A stretch of 64,000 bases of DNA from Clostridium ljungdahlii (GCF_001636845.1 NZ_LITT01000007.1:35461-99460), one strand, 5' to 3'. Shown: positions 53,391 through 60,319, counted from the stretch's first letter. Translations and numbers: made by a program. Notes: generated by a model from the sequence alone, not told the origin.

Positions 53391-53439
53391 AGAATACTGT
53401 AACTCCTGTACAAAATACAAATGTAGCTTGGTAAAATTT
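53391..53439 (+). pseudogene. Short, degraded third copy of the holin end
   Basis: GAATACTGTAACTCC...ACAAAATACAAATGTAGCTTGG resembles the end of the holin copy at 60160-60225 (ACTGTACAAAATACTG...AATGTATCAAATGTGGCTC). Too short to prove alone; its position before the terminator at 53441 supports it. Confidence 0.45.
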
Positions 53440-53440
53440 T

Positions 53441-53485
53441 AATTCTAGAATAGTGTAAAAGCTATTCTAGAATTTTTATATTTTT
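53441..53485 (+). terminator. Terminator after the 52700 gene, third holin-terminator copy
   Basis: A perfect 13-bp stem AATTCTAGAATAG / CTATTCTAGAATT and TTTATATTTTT. Base content differs from the other two copies but the design is the same. Confidence 0.85.
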
Positions 53486-53507
53486 ACTTAAGGTATTTGT
53501 GTGAAAC

Positions 53508-53560
53508 TATAAGCACTTATAAGCAACTATAAGCGCTTATAAGAAATTATAAGCAATTAT
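53508..53560. repeat. 10-bp phased tandem repeat TATAAGCNNN
   Basis: TATAAG occurs at 53508, 53518, 53528, 53538 and 53548, exactly every 10 bp, so all copies face the same side of the helix. One unit forms ATAAGCGCTTAT. It lies about 240 bp before the CmdTAC-like operon. It might be a multi-site operator or bent DNA. The remaining part of 53561-53801 contains TACGAATA repeats and no gene. Confidence 0.7.
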
Positions 53561-53801
53561 TAGAAGTAGGTGGAAAATTTAAGCATAGTGACGATGTTAT
53601 ATAGTTGTTCGTTGCAAGCGAACTTTGAGAGTTTTAAGACGTAGAAGTATAATATATATACAATAAGATACGAATAGATACGAATAAGTACAAAAATATA
53701 TTTAAAAATTTTACTATGGACAAGCTAATATTTATGATAAAATATTACTTTTGTATAAATTTTCATAAATTGGTAATCATTTTGGATAGGATTGAATATA
53801 C

Positions 53802-54329
53802 ATGAATAATGGAAAAAGAGTTTTTATTGGATATCATGGAACTGAAACTGAAAAAGCAAAATCAATTTTGAAATCTCGTTCTTTTAATACATCTCATGGC
53901 GAAGAAGAATGGTTGGGCATTGGCGTATATTTTTTTCAAGATGATATGAAACAAGCAATTAATTTTTGCACAAAGGCCAGAAAATATAAAAATTGGTCAG
54001 TTTTAAAAGCAACTATTTCTGCCGAAAGAGTAATTGATTTGATTGATATAAATACATTTGATAAATTTCAAGCATATGCTACAGAACTTAAGAGTAGATT
54101 TTTGAAATTAAAAAACGGTAAAAAACGACAATTAATGAATTCAGTAATACTTGATGTAATGTATAAATTAAATCCATATGATGTTGTAAGAGCTGCTTTT
54201 CCAATACCTAAGGTTGGATACGCCCCTAGAACTAACATACAACCTATGGAAATTCAATTATCAGTAAGAAATAGAAATTGTATAGATAGATATAGTATTA
54301 AGGAGGTAGAGAATGATGGATGTAAATAA
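53802..54329 (+). CDS. ADP-ribosyltransferase-like toxin, CmdT-like
   Basis: 175 residues. GYHGTETEKAKSILKSRSF (H near residue 9), EEWLGIGVYFFQDDMKQAINFC (Y near residue 44) and NIQPMEIQLS (E near residue 155) are laid out as the H-Y-E elements of diphtheria-toxin/PARP-like ADP-ribosyltransferases. CmdT of the CmdTAC anti-phage system is an ADP-ribosyltransferase that modifies mRNA. The neighbour genes are a small acidic protein and a SecB-like chaperone, matching that system. Target and activity are inferred. Overlaps the next gene by 17 bp. Confidence 0.72.
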   Translation: MNNGKRVFIGYHGTETEKAKSILKSRSFNTSHGEEEWLGIGVYFFQDDMKQAINFCTKARKYKNWSVLKATISAERVIDLIDINTFDKFQAYATELKSRFLKLKNGKKRQLMNSVILDVMYKLNPYDVVRAAFPIPKVGYAPRTNIQPMEIQLSVRNRNCIDRYSIKEVENDGCK

Positions 54330-54618
54330 ATATTTTGAGGAGGTAAACTTAAAACTTAATGCCCTAAGTGATGAAGAATTAGAAAACTTATTGGTAGAAT
54401 CAGGGATTGAAGATTGCCCTTATGAGGATGATAATACTATATATTGTGGAAACATAAATAATGATGAAATTGTGAATGAAAAATTTTCAGGACTAATTTC
54501 AGAAGTAGAGAATGTAATTTTTTCTAAGACTATTAAGTCAAGAAAATCAAATGAATTATTAGAACTCAAAGACTATGATGTTTACGATGTTTTTAATAAT
54601 GGAGAGGACGCGGCATAA
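54313..54618 (+). CDS. Acidic antitoxin of the toxin-antitoxin-chaperone operon
   Basis: 101 residues, strongly acidic (LSDEELENLLVESGIEDCPYEDD), with a C-terminal helix. AGGAGGTAGAG lies inside the toxin gene. Translationally coupled to both neighbours (17-bp overlap, then stop/start overlap TAATG). In TAC systems the antitoxin is unstable unless a SecB-like chaperone holds it. Sequence alone does not name its family; the role is inferred from the operon. Confidence 0.65.
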   Translation: MMDVNKYFEEVNLKLNALSDEELENLLVESGIEDCPYEDDNTIYCGNINNDEIVNEKFSGLISEVENVIFSKTIKSRKSNELLELKDYDVYDVFNNGEDAA

Positions 54619-55058
54619 TGAAAGATGTACAAGCTAATACCGATAATTGTAAACTAAAATTACATAAAATATATGCTCAAAATATATCATTCAATAGATC
54701 TGATAATTATTCTGAAAAGAATTCAAAGTTTGATATTAAAGTTGGATATGAAATTGCAGATTCTGAAGATAAATCAAAAACTAAAGTTAATGTTAAAGTA
54801 GAAATAAATGACAAGGAAGAGAATGCATTGTCTATTGATGTCTCGCTGTGTGGAATTTTTAGTATGAGACCTAATAATAAAGAAAATGAAAAGTTTTTTA
54901 CAAAACAATCATTAGCAATTTTATTTCCGTATTTAAGAAGTTTAATTACAACTATAACGGCTCAAGCAGAAATTCGACCAATAGTTTTACCACCGATTAA
55001 TTTTAATGCATTAATTGATGAGCAGTATAAGAATAAAGAAAATAAAAATAAGAAATAA
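54618..55058 (+). CDS. SecB-like chaperone of the toxin-antitoxin-chaperone operon
   Basis: 146 residues. KLKLHKIYAQNISF... and the C-terminal hallmark FTKQSLAILFPYLRSLITTITAQAEIRPIVLPPINFNAL correspond to the SecB fold (in SecB, the end of helix 1 and the PP-x-NF motif). TAC systems pair such a chaperone with a toxin-antitoxin; firmicutes normally lack housekeeping SecB, so a solitary SecB-like gene beside a toxin is a strong signal of TAC. It overlaps the antitoxin stop by one base and ends at a strong terminator. Confidence 0.8.
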   Translation: MKDVQANTDNCKLKLHKIYAQNISFNRSDNYSEKNSKFDIKVGYEIADSEDKSKTKVNVKVEINDKEENALSIDVSLCGIFSMRPNNKENEKFFTKQSLAILFPYLRSLITTITAQAEIRPIVLPPINFNALIDEQYKNKENKNKK

Positions 55059-55095
55059 AGCCACTTTTTCTAAAAGAAGGCTTTATTTTTTTTTC
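55055..55095 (+). terminator. Terminator of the toxin-antitoxin-chaperone operon
   Basis: ATAAAGCC / GGCTTTAT with an inner CTTTT/AAAAG, then nine T. It separates this operon from the methyltransferase gene. Confidence 0.9.
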
Positions 55096-55124
55096 TTGAA
55101 ATAGAACATATGTTCGTATATAAT
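55096..55124 (+). promoter_or_regulatory. Methyltransferase promoter with LexA-like SOS box
   Basis: TTGAAA at 55096-55101 and TATAAT at 55119-55124 with a 17-bp spacer that contains GAACATATGTTC (55104-55115), a perfect palindrome. It matches the firmicute LexA box GAAC-N4-GTTC and would block RNA polymerase until SOS induction. Confidence 0.75.
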
Positions 55125-55153
55125 AGTATTATCTGGAATAGAGGAGGTAATAT

Positions 55154-55909
55154 ATGAATAGTTTTATAGGATGGATAGGTGGAAAGAAATTATTAAGAAA
55201 AGAAATAGTTAAAAGATTTCCAGAAAAATTTAATAGATACATAGAGGTATTTGGAGGTGCAGCATGGGTTTTATTTTCAAAAGATAAACAAGCTAACATG
55301 GAAGTATACAATGACATAAACGGTGATCTGGTAAATTTATTTAAATGCGTGAAATTTCATTGTGGAGAATTACAAAGAGAGCTTTCATTTATGCTTAATT
55401 CAAGAGAACTATTTTATGATTTTGTTAGCCAATACAACACTAGAGGAATGACAGATATACAAAGGGCAGCACGATTTTTTATGCTAATTAAGACAAGCTA
55501 TGGAAGTGATCATAAGTCCTACGGATGCGTTAAAAAAGATGTTAATGTAATGATTAAATATCTTACTGATATCCAGGAAAGGCTTTCAGGAGTAGTTATT
55601 GAAAATAAGGATTTTGAGGATTTACTCAAAGTTTATGATAAAAAAGACGCACTCATATATTTAGATCCTCCATACTATGGTACTGAAAGATACTATCAGA
55701 ATAAGTTCTCAGAAGAGGATCATGTAAGATTATATGATTGCTTAAATAATGTAAAAGGTAAATTTATTCTTTCTTATAATGATTGCGAATTTGTAAGAAA
55801 TTTATATAAAAATTTTATTATAGAGGAAGTTGAGAGAAATCATAATCTTGTAGGTAAGTATAAAAACAAAGAGCATAAATATAGTGAACTGATTATTAGA
55901 AACTATTAA
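55154..55909 (+). CDS. dam: DNA adenine methyltransferase (D12 class)
   Basis: 251 residues. SAM site FIGWIGGK at 4-11, EVFGGAAWVLF, and catalytic DPPYYGTERYY (DPPY at 171-174), the alpha-class N6-adenine arrangement of Dam/DpnM enzymes. No restriction enzyme is adjacent, so it is an orphan methylase, perhaps shielding phage DNA on induction; the SOS-like promoter agrees. GAGGAGGTAATAT precedes the ATG. Confidence 0.85.
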   Translation: MNSFIGWIGGKKLLRKEIVKRFPEKFNRYIEVFGGAAWVLFSKDKQANMEVYNDINGDLVNLFKCVKFHCGELQRELSFMLNSRELFYDFVSQYNTRGMTDIQRAARFFMLIKTSYGSDHKSYGCVKKDVNVMIKYLTDIQERLSGVVIENKDFEDLLKVYDKKDALIYLDPPYYGTERYYQNKFSEEDHVRLYDCLNNVKGKFILSYNDCEFVRNLYKNFIIEEVERNHNLVGKYKNKEHKYSELIIRNY

Positions 55910-55925
55910 AAAATTAAATTTTATA

Positions 55926-55959
55926 AAATAGGATAAATTTATCCTATTTGTGTTATAAT
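55926..55959 (+). promoter_or_regulatory. Palindromic operator and promoter of phd-doc
   Basis: AAATAGGATAAATTTATCCTATTT (24 bp, perfect palindrome, 55926-55949) just before TGTTATAAT, an extended -10 element at 55951-55959. An antitoxin dimer binding this palindrome would block the promoter, as in Phd autoregulation. Confidence 0.75.
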
Positions 55960-55990
55960 ATAAATATATTATAGTTGAGGAGGGATTCAA

Positions 55991-56236
55991 ATGCTTGTTA
56001 ATACAAATAAAATGATTTCAATATCAGAAGCGAATAAGAATTTTTCCAAGGTAGCAAAAATAGTTGATGAAGATAAATCAGTTGTTATAATGAAAAATAA
56101 TAAACCTAGATATGTTATTTTGGATTTTGATAAATTTAGTAAAGACGCATTATCTGAGGATCAAACCCTTGATAAAATTGCTGATAAAATTTTAGATGAC
56201 AATATAGAGGCGTTTAAGGAATTAGCAAATAGATGA
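55991..56236 (+). CDS. phd: Antitoxin, Phd/YefM family
   Basis: 81 residues. ISISEANKNFSKVAKIVDEDKSVVIMKNNKPRYVILDFDKF is the Phd/YefM DNA-binding domain; the C-terminal helix (LDKIADKILDDNIEAFKELANR) should bind the toxin. AGGAGGGAT precedes the ATG. The stop overlaps the toxin start by 4 bp. Confidence 0.88.
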   Translation: MLVNTNKMISISEANKNFSKVAKIVDEDKSVVIMKNNKPRYVILDFDKFSKDALSEDQTLDKIADKILDDNIEAFKELANR

Positions 56237-56619
56237 AGTATATTACCGTTGATTATATTTTAAAACTTCATGCTAGATTGATAAGAACTACTGGAGGAAC
56301 AAGTGGAGTAAGAGACTTAGAAATTTTGGAGTCATCAGTTGAAAATTCTAAAGCTACTTTTTGTGGACAAGATTTATATCCAACTATTGAATCAAAGTGT
56401 GCAAATATATGTTTCAATATAATAAAAAATCATGCATTTGTAGATGGAAATAAGAGGACTGGAATTTATGTTATGTTAGTACTTCTTGAATATAACGACA
56501 TAAAGATAAGATTTAGTCAAAATGAACTTGTGAATTTTGCTATAGATATTGCATCTAGTAAGATAGATCAAGAGAATGTAGTTAACTGGATAAAAAGTCA
56601 TGAAAAAGGTACTTTTTAA
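56233..56619 (+). CDS. doc: Toxin, Doc family
   Basis: 128 residues. HAFVDGNKRTG at 67-77 is the Fic/Doc catalytic loop in its Doc form. Doc phosphorylates EF-Tu and stops translation. Follows phd by overlap; last gene before attR, where TA modules stabilise lysogeny. Confidence 0.9.
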   Translation: MKYITVDYILKLHARLIRTTGGTSGVRDLEILESSVENSKATFCGQDLYPTIESKCANICFNIIKNHAFVDGNKRTGIYVMLVLLEYNDIKIRFSQNELVNFAIDIASSKIDQENVVNWIKSHEKGTF

Positions 56620-56640
56620 TAATAAGTGCCTTTTATTTTG
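56604..56640 (+). terminator. phd-doc terminator
   Basis: AAAAGGTACT / AGTGCCTTTT (one wobble) and ATTTTG. It starts inside the last codons of doc. Confidence 0.7.
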
Positions 56641-56707
56641 GTAATCTAAATAAGAATAAATGTTACTTAAAAACAGTGGTATGACTTTGTCTTAGAAACA
56701 AATCATA

Positions 56708-56736
56708 TTTACACCATATTTACACCATAGTTTTAG
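56708..56736. pseudogene. Short remnant of an integrase 3' end
   Basis: TTTACACCATATTTACACCATAGTTTTAGATTA repeats, with changes, the area around the stop of the integrase (5759-5790, TTACACCATTTTTACACCATAGTTTTAAT). It is likely a relic of recombination at the shared attachment site. The gap 56641-56830 shows nothing else. Confidence 0.5.
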
Positions 56737-56830
56737 ATTAATATATATAATAATATTTTATTATAGCTAGAAAGCCTTTATAATCAGAGACTTACAGAAA
56801 ATCATATATAATTGTAATATATTAAAAATA

Positions 56831-56865
56831 AAATCAGGAGTTCGATTCTCCTAGGGACTACCAAA
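56831..56865. repeat. attR, 35-bp core
   Basis: Exact match to attL (5652-5686). It preserves only the 3' end of tRNA-Glu, confirming that the complete tRNA lies at attL. Confidence 0.95.
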
Positions 56866-56871
56866 TGGTTA

Positions 56872-56914
56872 AATAAGAGTGTTTTGAAGGATTTCAAAAG
56901 CTCTTATTTTTTTA
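56872..56914 (+). terminator. Host-side terminator next to attR
   Basis: AATAAGAG..TTTTGAA / TTCAAAA.CTCTTATT with T tail. Before integration it would have ended tRNA-Glu transcription; the phage terminator at 5692 now does so. Confidence 0.75.
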
Positions 56915-57012
56915 GCTTCCCACATTTTTCCCACATAAGTTTTAGGTGACTATAGATATGTGTATATTTTATATGAATTTAATATTATAGAATTAGTAAT
57001 ATTTCAATTTAT

Positions 57013-57318
57013 TTATATAATGTCATTTAACTTTTCTGCAGCATTGATTTTTTGCTTTGGCATTACATGAGTATAAATATCAGCTGTTGTTTCTATGTTG
57101 CTATGTCCAAGTAGAGCTTGGACAGTTTTTAGAGGAGTCCCAGCCCCAAATAATTTTGTAGCACAAGTATACCTTAAACAATGAAATTTTTTATGCTCTA
57201 TTTTAGCTTTTGCTAATAAGTTTTTATAACTTCCAAATAAGTTTTTTGCATCTGTAGGTTTTCCAAGGGCAGTGGCGAAAACAAGGTTATTATCCTCATA
57301 AGAATTGCCAGCTTTCAT
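57013..57318 (-). pseudogene. Integrase C-terminal fragment
   Basis: 101 residues covering KFHCLRYTCATKLF (HxLR box; R-Y instead of R-H), LLGHSNIETTADIYTHV with the catalytic Y, and a charged end. The N-terminal 270 residues, including the first catalytic arginine, are missing. It reads the same way as int at 5771 and is the left end of the remnant prophage. Confidence 0.85.
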
Positions 57319-57360
57319 TTTTTCTAGTTTTTGTTTTAATTCATGTTCTTTTAAAACCGC

Positions 57361-57459
57361 TAGATATTAATAAAATCAAAGGTGCGTTTGCAGTAGTAAT
57401 TGGAGAGAATGGTCCTATTCATACTGAGGTAATGAACATTAATCAGATACAAAAGGCAT
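57361..57459 (+). repeat. Exact 99-bp copy of an internal part of recT
   Basis: Identical to 14220-14318, in the same orientation. Neighbouring remnant sequences are only about 75-80 percent alike to their intact counterparts. Flanks change abruptly on both sides. Confidence 0.9.
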
Positions 57460-57600
57460 ATAGTCGATAAATAAAAATTAATATATTGTATAAACGAAGA
57501 TAAGCACTGGTTAAAGCTCGTGGTTATCCTTATATTATTTACAGGATATTCAAAAAATAAATAATCTACTTGCATTACATTAAATCGTAACAAATACCAT
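57460..57600 (+). ncRNA. Diverged copy of RNA element 1
   Basis: ATAGTCGATAAATAAA, CACTGG, TATTTACAGG and ACATTAAATCGTAACAAATAC align with 20826-20960. Stem GATAA (57499-57503) / TTATC (57524-57528), plus CAC/GTG, sits where the other copy has AATAATA/TATTATT. Confidence 0.45.
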
Positions 57601-57613
57601 ATATACTTATAAG

Positions 57614-57703
57614 TGTTCTAAGGAAATAGTTGTTGCAAGTCAAAAGCTAGGTTCAGCACTAAATGAATATGGTAAAATAGCTAAAAGAAAAACCAACAAT
57701 TAG
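57614..57703 (+). pseudogene. Fragment of a Spo0E-like gene (uncertain)
   Basis: The reading CSKEIVVASQKLGSALNEYGKIAK resembles the SQxLDxLIxxY motif of Spo0E-type phosphatases. No start is visible. The hairpin after it (AAAAAGGGG...TCTCCTTTT) may be its terminator. Weak. Confidence 0.3.
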
Positions 57704-57937
57704 AAAAAGGGGAAGGTTTTTATCTCTCCTTTTCTGATGTATTAAGCTTGATGAAGAATTGCAGATGTAAAAGAATTAAAGATACTTTAAAACATAAATA
57801 ATTTAAAGTTATTAAAAGATTTTCTTAATGATACCCTAAAAAGTGATGCGTGTTTCGTATATATAAATGAAATGAATATGAAAATGCATAAGAAATAACC
57901 TTAGCGAAAATAGAAACAATTATTTGAAAGGGTGAGT

Positions 57938-58159
57938 ATGGTGTATAATTTTCCGAATTCTATTATAACTTATAGTGCAAATAAATTAGAAGATATAGAA
58001 AATAAAGTAGAAGAAATAAAACTGGAACATGAAAAATTAGATAGAAATTGTGTAATTGAAGTAATATCTGAACCTAATCATGAAATGATTGCCTTTGATG
58101 GATATACAAATATATCATTTGAGATTTCAATATATATTAGACATTTAAGGATTAACTAA
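57938..58159 (+). CDS. Small acidic protein, 73 aa
   Basis: MVYNFPNSIITYSANKLEDIENKVEEIKL, then CVIEVISEPNHEMIAFDGYTNI. GAAAGGG precedes ATG at 57938. Not recognised. It lies between the two RNA elements, in a place where the intact prophage has no gene. Confidence 0.5.
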   Translation: MVYNFPNSIITYSANKLEDIENKVEEIKLEHEKLDRNCVIEVISEPNHEMIAFDGYTNISFEISIYIRHLRIN

Positions 58160-58194
58160 AAATAAATTAAAAAATCATTTAAGTAGAGGTAATT

Positions 58195-58335
58195 ACCGAC
58201 TGTGCCTGTAGTTGCAGGGCACGTTAAACTTAAGTGCAACTGCCAGAAGACAGTATATTAAATTGTATTGCCTTAATATTCTAATGTAAAATAGGCATTC
58301 GTTATTTAGGGTGCTTATTTTGCGTTATAAAAAAG
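58195..58335 (+). ncRNA. Copy of RNA element 2
   Basis: AGTTGCA (58210-58216) / TGCAACT (58235-58241) and ACTGT/ACAGT pairing; alternative stem GTGCC/GGCAC. The 3' GCATTCGTTATTTAGGGTGCTTATTTTG matches 21113-21140. A third copy of the 3' end lies at 59117-59160. Confidence 0.5.
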
Positions 58336-58370
58336 ATGGATATGTTTAATTGTCACATCCATCTTTTAAG

Positions 58371-58775
58371 TTATCCATTAATATTAAGTTTTTGTTTAAG
58401 TGCGGTTTGAATAACTTGAGAAAAATTAATATTGTTTTTTTCAGCCAAGAATTTTAACCACTGAGGCATAGTTACAGTTGTTTTAACAGAAGTGTTTTGG
58501 ATTGCTTCACGATATAGTGGCATATAAACGTCAACTAATAAAGGTATCTGATTTTTATCTAGTTTTATTTTACTGATAGAGGATGGAGAAGGTATTTCAA
58601 TATTATCTTCTTCCATGCCAAATAGGTGAAGAGCTAAAACTTCTTTAGCGCTTTTAACAGCTTCATCCATATTATCAGCATTTGATACACAACCAGGTAA
58701 ATCAGGAAATGTAATACCTATATCATTTTTATATTGAGTTAATATAGCCGGATAAATATAAATATCTTTTTTCAT
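58371..58775 (-). CDS. hicB: HicB-type antitoxin, first module
   Basis: 134 residues. YPAILTQYKNDIGITFPDLPGCVSNADNMDEAVKSAKEVL is the partial RNase-H-like HicB domain; the C-terminal part SVKTTVTMPQWLKFLAEKNNINFSQVIQTALK is a ribbon-helix-helix DNA-binding domain. Downstream of its hicA partner. Confidence 0.88.
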   Translation of the reverse strand: MKKDIYIYPAILTQYKNDIGITFPDLPGCVSNADNMDEAVKSAKEVLALHLFGMEEDNIEIPSPSSISKIKLDKNQIPLLVDVYMPLYREAIQNTSVKTTVTMPQWLKFLAEKNNINFSQVIQTALKQKLNING

Positions 58776-58834
58776 ATTAGATTGACCTCCTATAGGAATA
58801 ATATATATTGAACTCTCAAGGGAAAAGGGAGGGA

Positions 58835-59026
58835 TTAAGTAAATTTAATCCCTGTTTGTTTTTGGATACTCTTTATGTTATTTAATCCTAAATCTTTTAC
58901 TGGATGTCTTACTGTTGTTAGCTTATGGCCATCTGTATATTGATAATGATCACCAACAATTCTTTTTAAGTACCATCCATGTTCTTCAAGTATTTTCATT
59001 ACTTCCCTTGACGAGTAAGATTTCAT
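58835..59026 (-). CDS. hicA: HicA-type mRNA interferase, first module
   Basis: 63 residues. SSREVMKILEEHGWYLKRIVGDHYQYTDG; catalytic His in GDH (GSH in most HicA). GGAGGGAAAT precedes the ATG. HicA cleaves mRNA; HicB binds and blocks it. Confidence 0.88.
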   Translation of the reverse strand: MKSYSSREVMKILEEHGWYLKRIVGDHYQYTDGHKLTTVRHPVKDLGLNNIKSIQKQTGIKFT

Positions 59027-59053
59027 TTATTTCCCTCCTACGACTATATTATA

Positions 59054-59073
59054 ACACGTCTTATTAGACGTGT
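59054..59073. promoter_or_regulatory. Palindromic operator of the first hicAB module
   Basis: ACACGTCT-TATT-AGACGTGT, perfect palindrome, overlapping the minus-strand TTATAAT-type promoter just upstream of hicA. Likely HicB/HicAB site. ACACGT half-sites also occur before the second module (about 59862-59882). Confidence 0.7.
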
Positions 59074-59198
59074 AAAGCTATTTAAATATAAATAATTGAA
59101 GTAATAGAATAAAATTCAATGTAAAGATAGGCATCCATCATCTAGGGTGCTTATTTTGCGGGTAGTAAAAGTAGAGAGGAATTGTTCATCCACTCTAC

Positions 59199-59600
59199 TT
59201 AGTTTTTAATATTAAGTTGGTCTTTTAATGCAGATTGTAAGACTTGAGAAAAATTAATCTTTTTTTCTTCAGCTATTTTATTTAACCATGAAGGAATTGT
59301 TAAAGTCTTTTTCACTGCCTTATTTGCCATTTCTTCACGTATCAACGGCATATAAGCCTCTATAGGAACAACAAAACTTCCTAGTTGTGTTTTAATTTTC
59401 TCCGGTGGTGTAGGGGTTGGAATTTCATCATTATCATCTTCCATACCATATAAATGAAGTTCTAATGCATCTTTTGCCATTGTAAGAGCTTCAGTTAAAG
59501 TATCACCTTCAGTTATGCATCCAGGTAGATCAGGAAATGTTATGCAGTAGCCGCCATCTTCTGAAGACTCAAATAAAGCAGGATAAATATATTTGTCCAT
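59199..59600 (-). CDS. hicB: HicB-type antitoxin, second module
   Basis: 133 residues. YPALFESSEDGGYCITFPDLPGCITEGDTLTEALTMAKDALELHLYG and C-terminal KKTLTIPSWLNKIAEEKKINFSQVLQSALKDQL. Clear paralogue of the antitoxin at 58371. AGGAGGCTG precedes the ATG. Confidence 0.9.
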   Translation of the reverse strand: MDKYIYPALFESSEDGGYCITFPDLPGCITEGDTLTEALTMAKDALELHLYGMEDDNDEIPTPTPPEKIKTQLGSFVVPIEAYMPLIREEMANKAVKKTLTIPSWLNKIAEEKKINFSQVLQSALKDQLNIKN

Positions 59601-59651
59601 TGAGTACAGCCTCCTTTTTAGAAATTATATATGAACTTTTGCAAGAGGGCT

Positions 59652-59834
59652 TTATTTTAGCCCTGCTTGCTTAAGTATTGAGTTTAGGGTTCCTGGTTTA
59701 AGGTCTTTATTATGATTTGGTATTGTTACTTTACCAGGTATATCAGGATGAATTAATTGAATATGTGAACCGCCTTGATGTTTTATTATCCATCCTTTAT
59801 CATTCAGAAGTTTAAGTATTTGCTTTGGTTTCAT
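59652..59834 (-). CDS. hicA: HicA-type mRNA interferase, second module
   Basis: 60 residues. KPKQILKLLNDKGWIIKHQGGSHIQLIHPDIPGKVTIPNHNKDL; catalytic His in GGSH. ATG at 59834 follows AAGGAGGAAGGGG, so the longer upstream frame is not used. It lies 51 bp before hicB. Confidence 0.9.
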   Translation of the reverse strand: MKPKQILKLLNDKGWIIKHQGGSHIQLIHPDIPGKVTIPNHNKDLKPGTLNSILKQAGLK

Positions 59835-59979
59835 CCCCTTCCTCCTTACAATTACATTATAACACGTATAAATAACACGTGCCAATAATATTTATATAAA
59901 TGGAATAAGAAATTTAGTTAAAGATAGGTGAAAAGGGAAGCAAATATTGATTAAAAATAAGGCTTTTTTTAATTCCAAA

Positions 59980-60225
59980 ACAAAACGAATAGGCAGGTGG
60001 TGACAATGTAGACATCACTTCAGGGAGACTATTTGCGGAAAAATTAATTCAGAGGTTAAGGATAGTAAGTTATTAGCTCCCGCCTTTGATTCGAGTAAGG
60101 ACATTGCTGATGTAGTGGGTACTATCAAAAAATTGGATAATATTTCCATTGAACAAAACATATCAAATACTGTACAAAATACTGGTACATCAGTTGAAGG
60201 TAATGTATCAAATGTGGCTCAATAA
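59980..60225 (+). pseudogene. Fusion of terS leader and holin end (deletion scar)
   Basis: 59980-60012 (CAAAACGAATAGGCAGGTGGTGACA) matches 23282-23312 before terS. From 60014, ATCACTTCAGGGAGACTATTTGCGG matches the holin from about 50645, continuing to GATGTAGTGG and beyond. One deletion has joined the two. Confidence 0.8.
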
Positions 60226-60319
60226 TAAAAACAATTATAGAGTACTCAGTATTTTCAGTTTATACTCGTTATTTTATGCTTGCTATTATTGAAAAAATAT
60301 GATTAAAAAGACACAAAAT

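Larger units (their letters stand above)
5652..56865 (+). mobile_element. Prophage in tRNA-Glu, siphovirus type, about 51.2 kb
   Basis: Bounded by exact 35-bp repeats. It contains, in order, integrase, immunity switch, recombination and replication genes, a RinA-like late activator, terminase, portal, scaffold, capsid, connectors, tail tube, tape measure, baseplate, fibres, amidase and holin. No tail sheath gene is seen, so a long non-contractile tail is expected. No essential gene is visibly broken, so it may be inducible. Cargo genes lie mainly at 7744-8877, 19141-20772, 21743-22826, 34254-34874 and 50872-56640. Confidence 0.93.
57013..60225 (+). mobile_element. Defective second prophage, collinear with the first
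   Basis: Pieces occur in the order seen in the full prophage: integrase end (57013), recT scrap (57361), RNA element 1 (57460), RNA element 2 (58195), terS leader (59980), holin end (60020-60225). Nearly all phage genes are deleted, leaving two hicBA modules that would resist loss. A second phage probably once entered the same tRNA. Confidence 0.75.

Noticed and set aside
53508..53560. Short repeats considered as a CRISPR array
   Set aside because: The unit is 10 bp with no spacers, and no cas genes are present. No CRISPR array was seen anywhere in the window.
57360..57593. Minus-strand open frame of 77 codons
   Set aside because: It runs antisense through the recT scrap and RNA element 1, starts without a ribosome site and resembles no protein.
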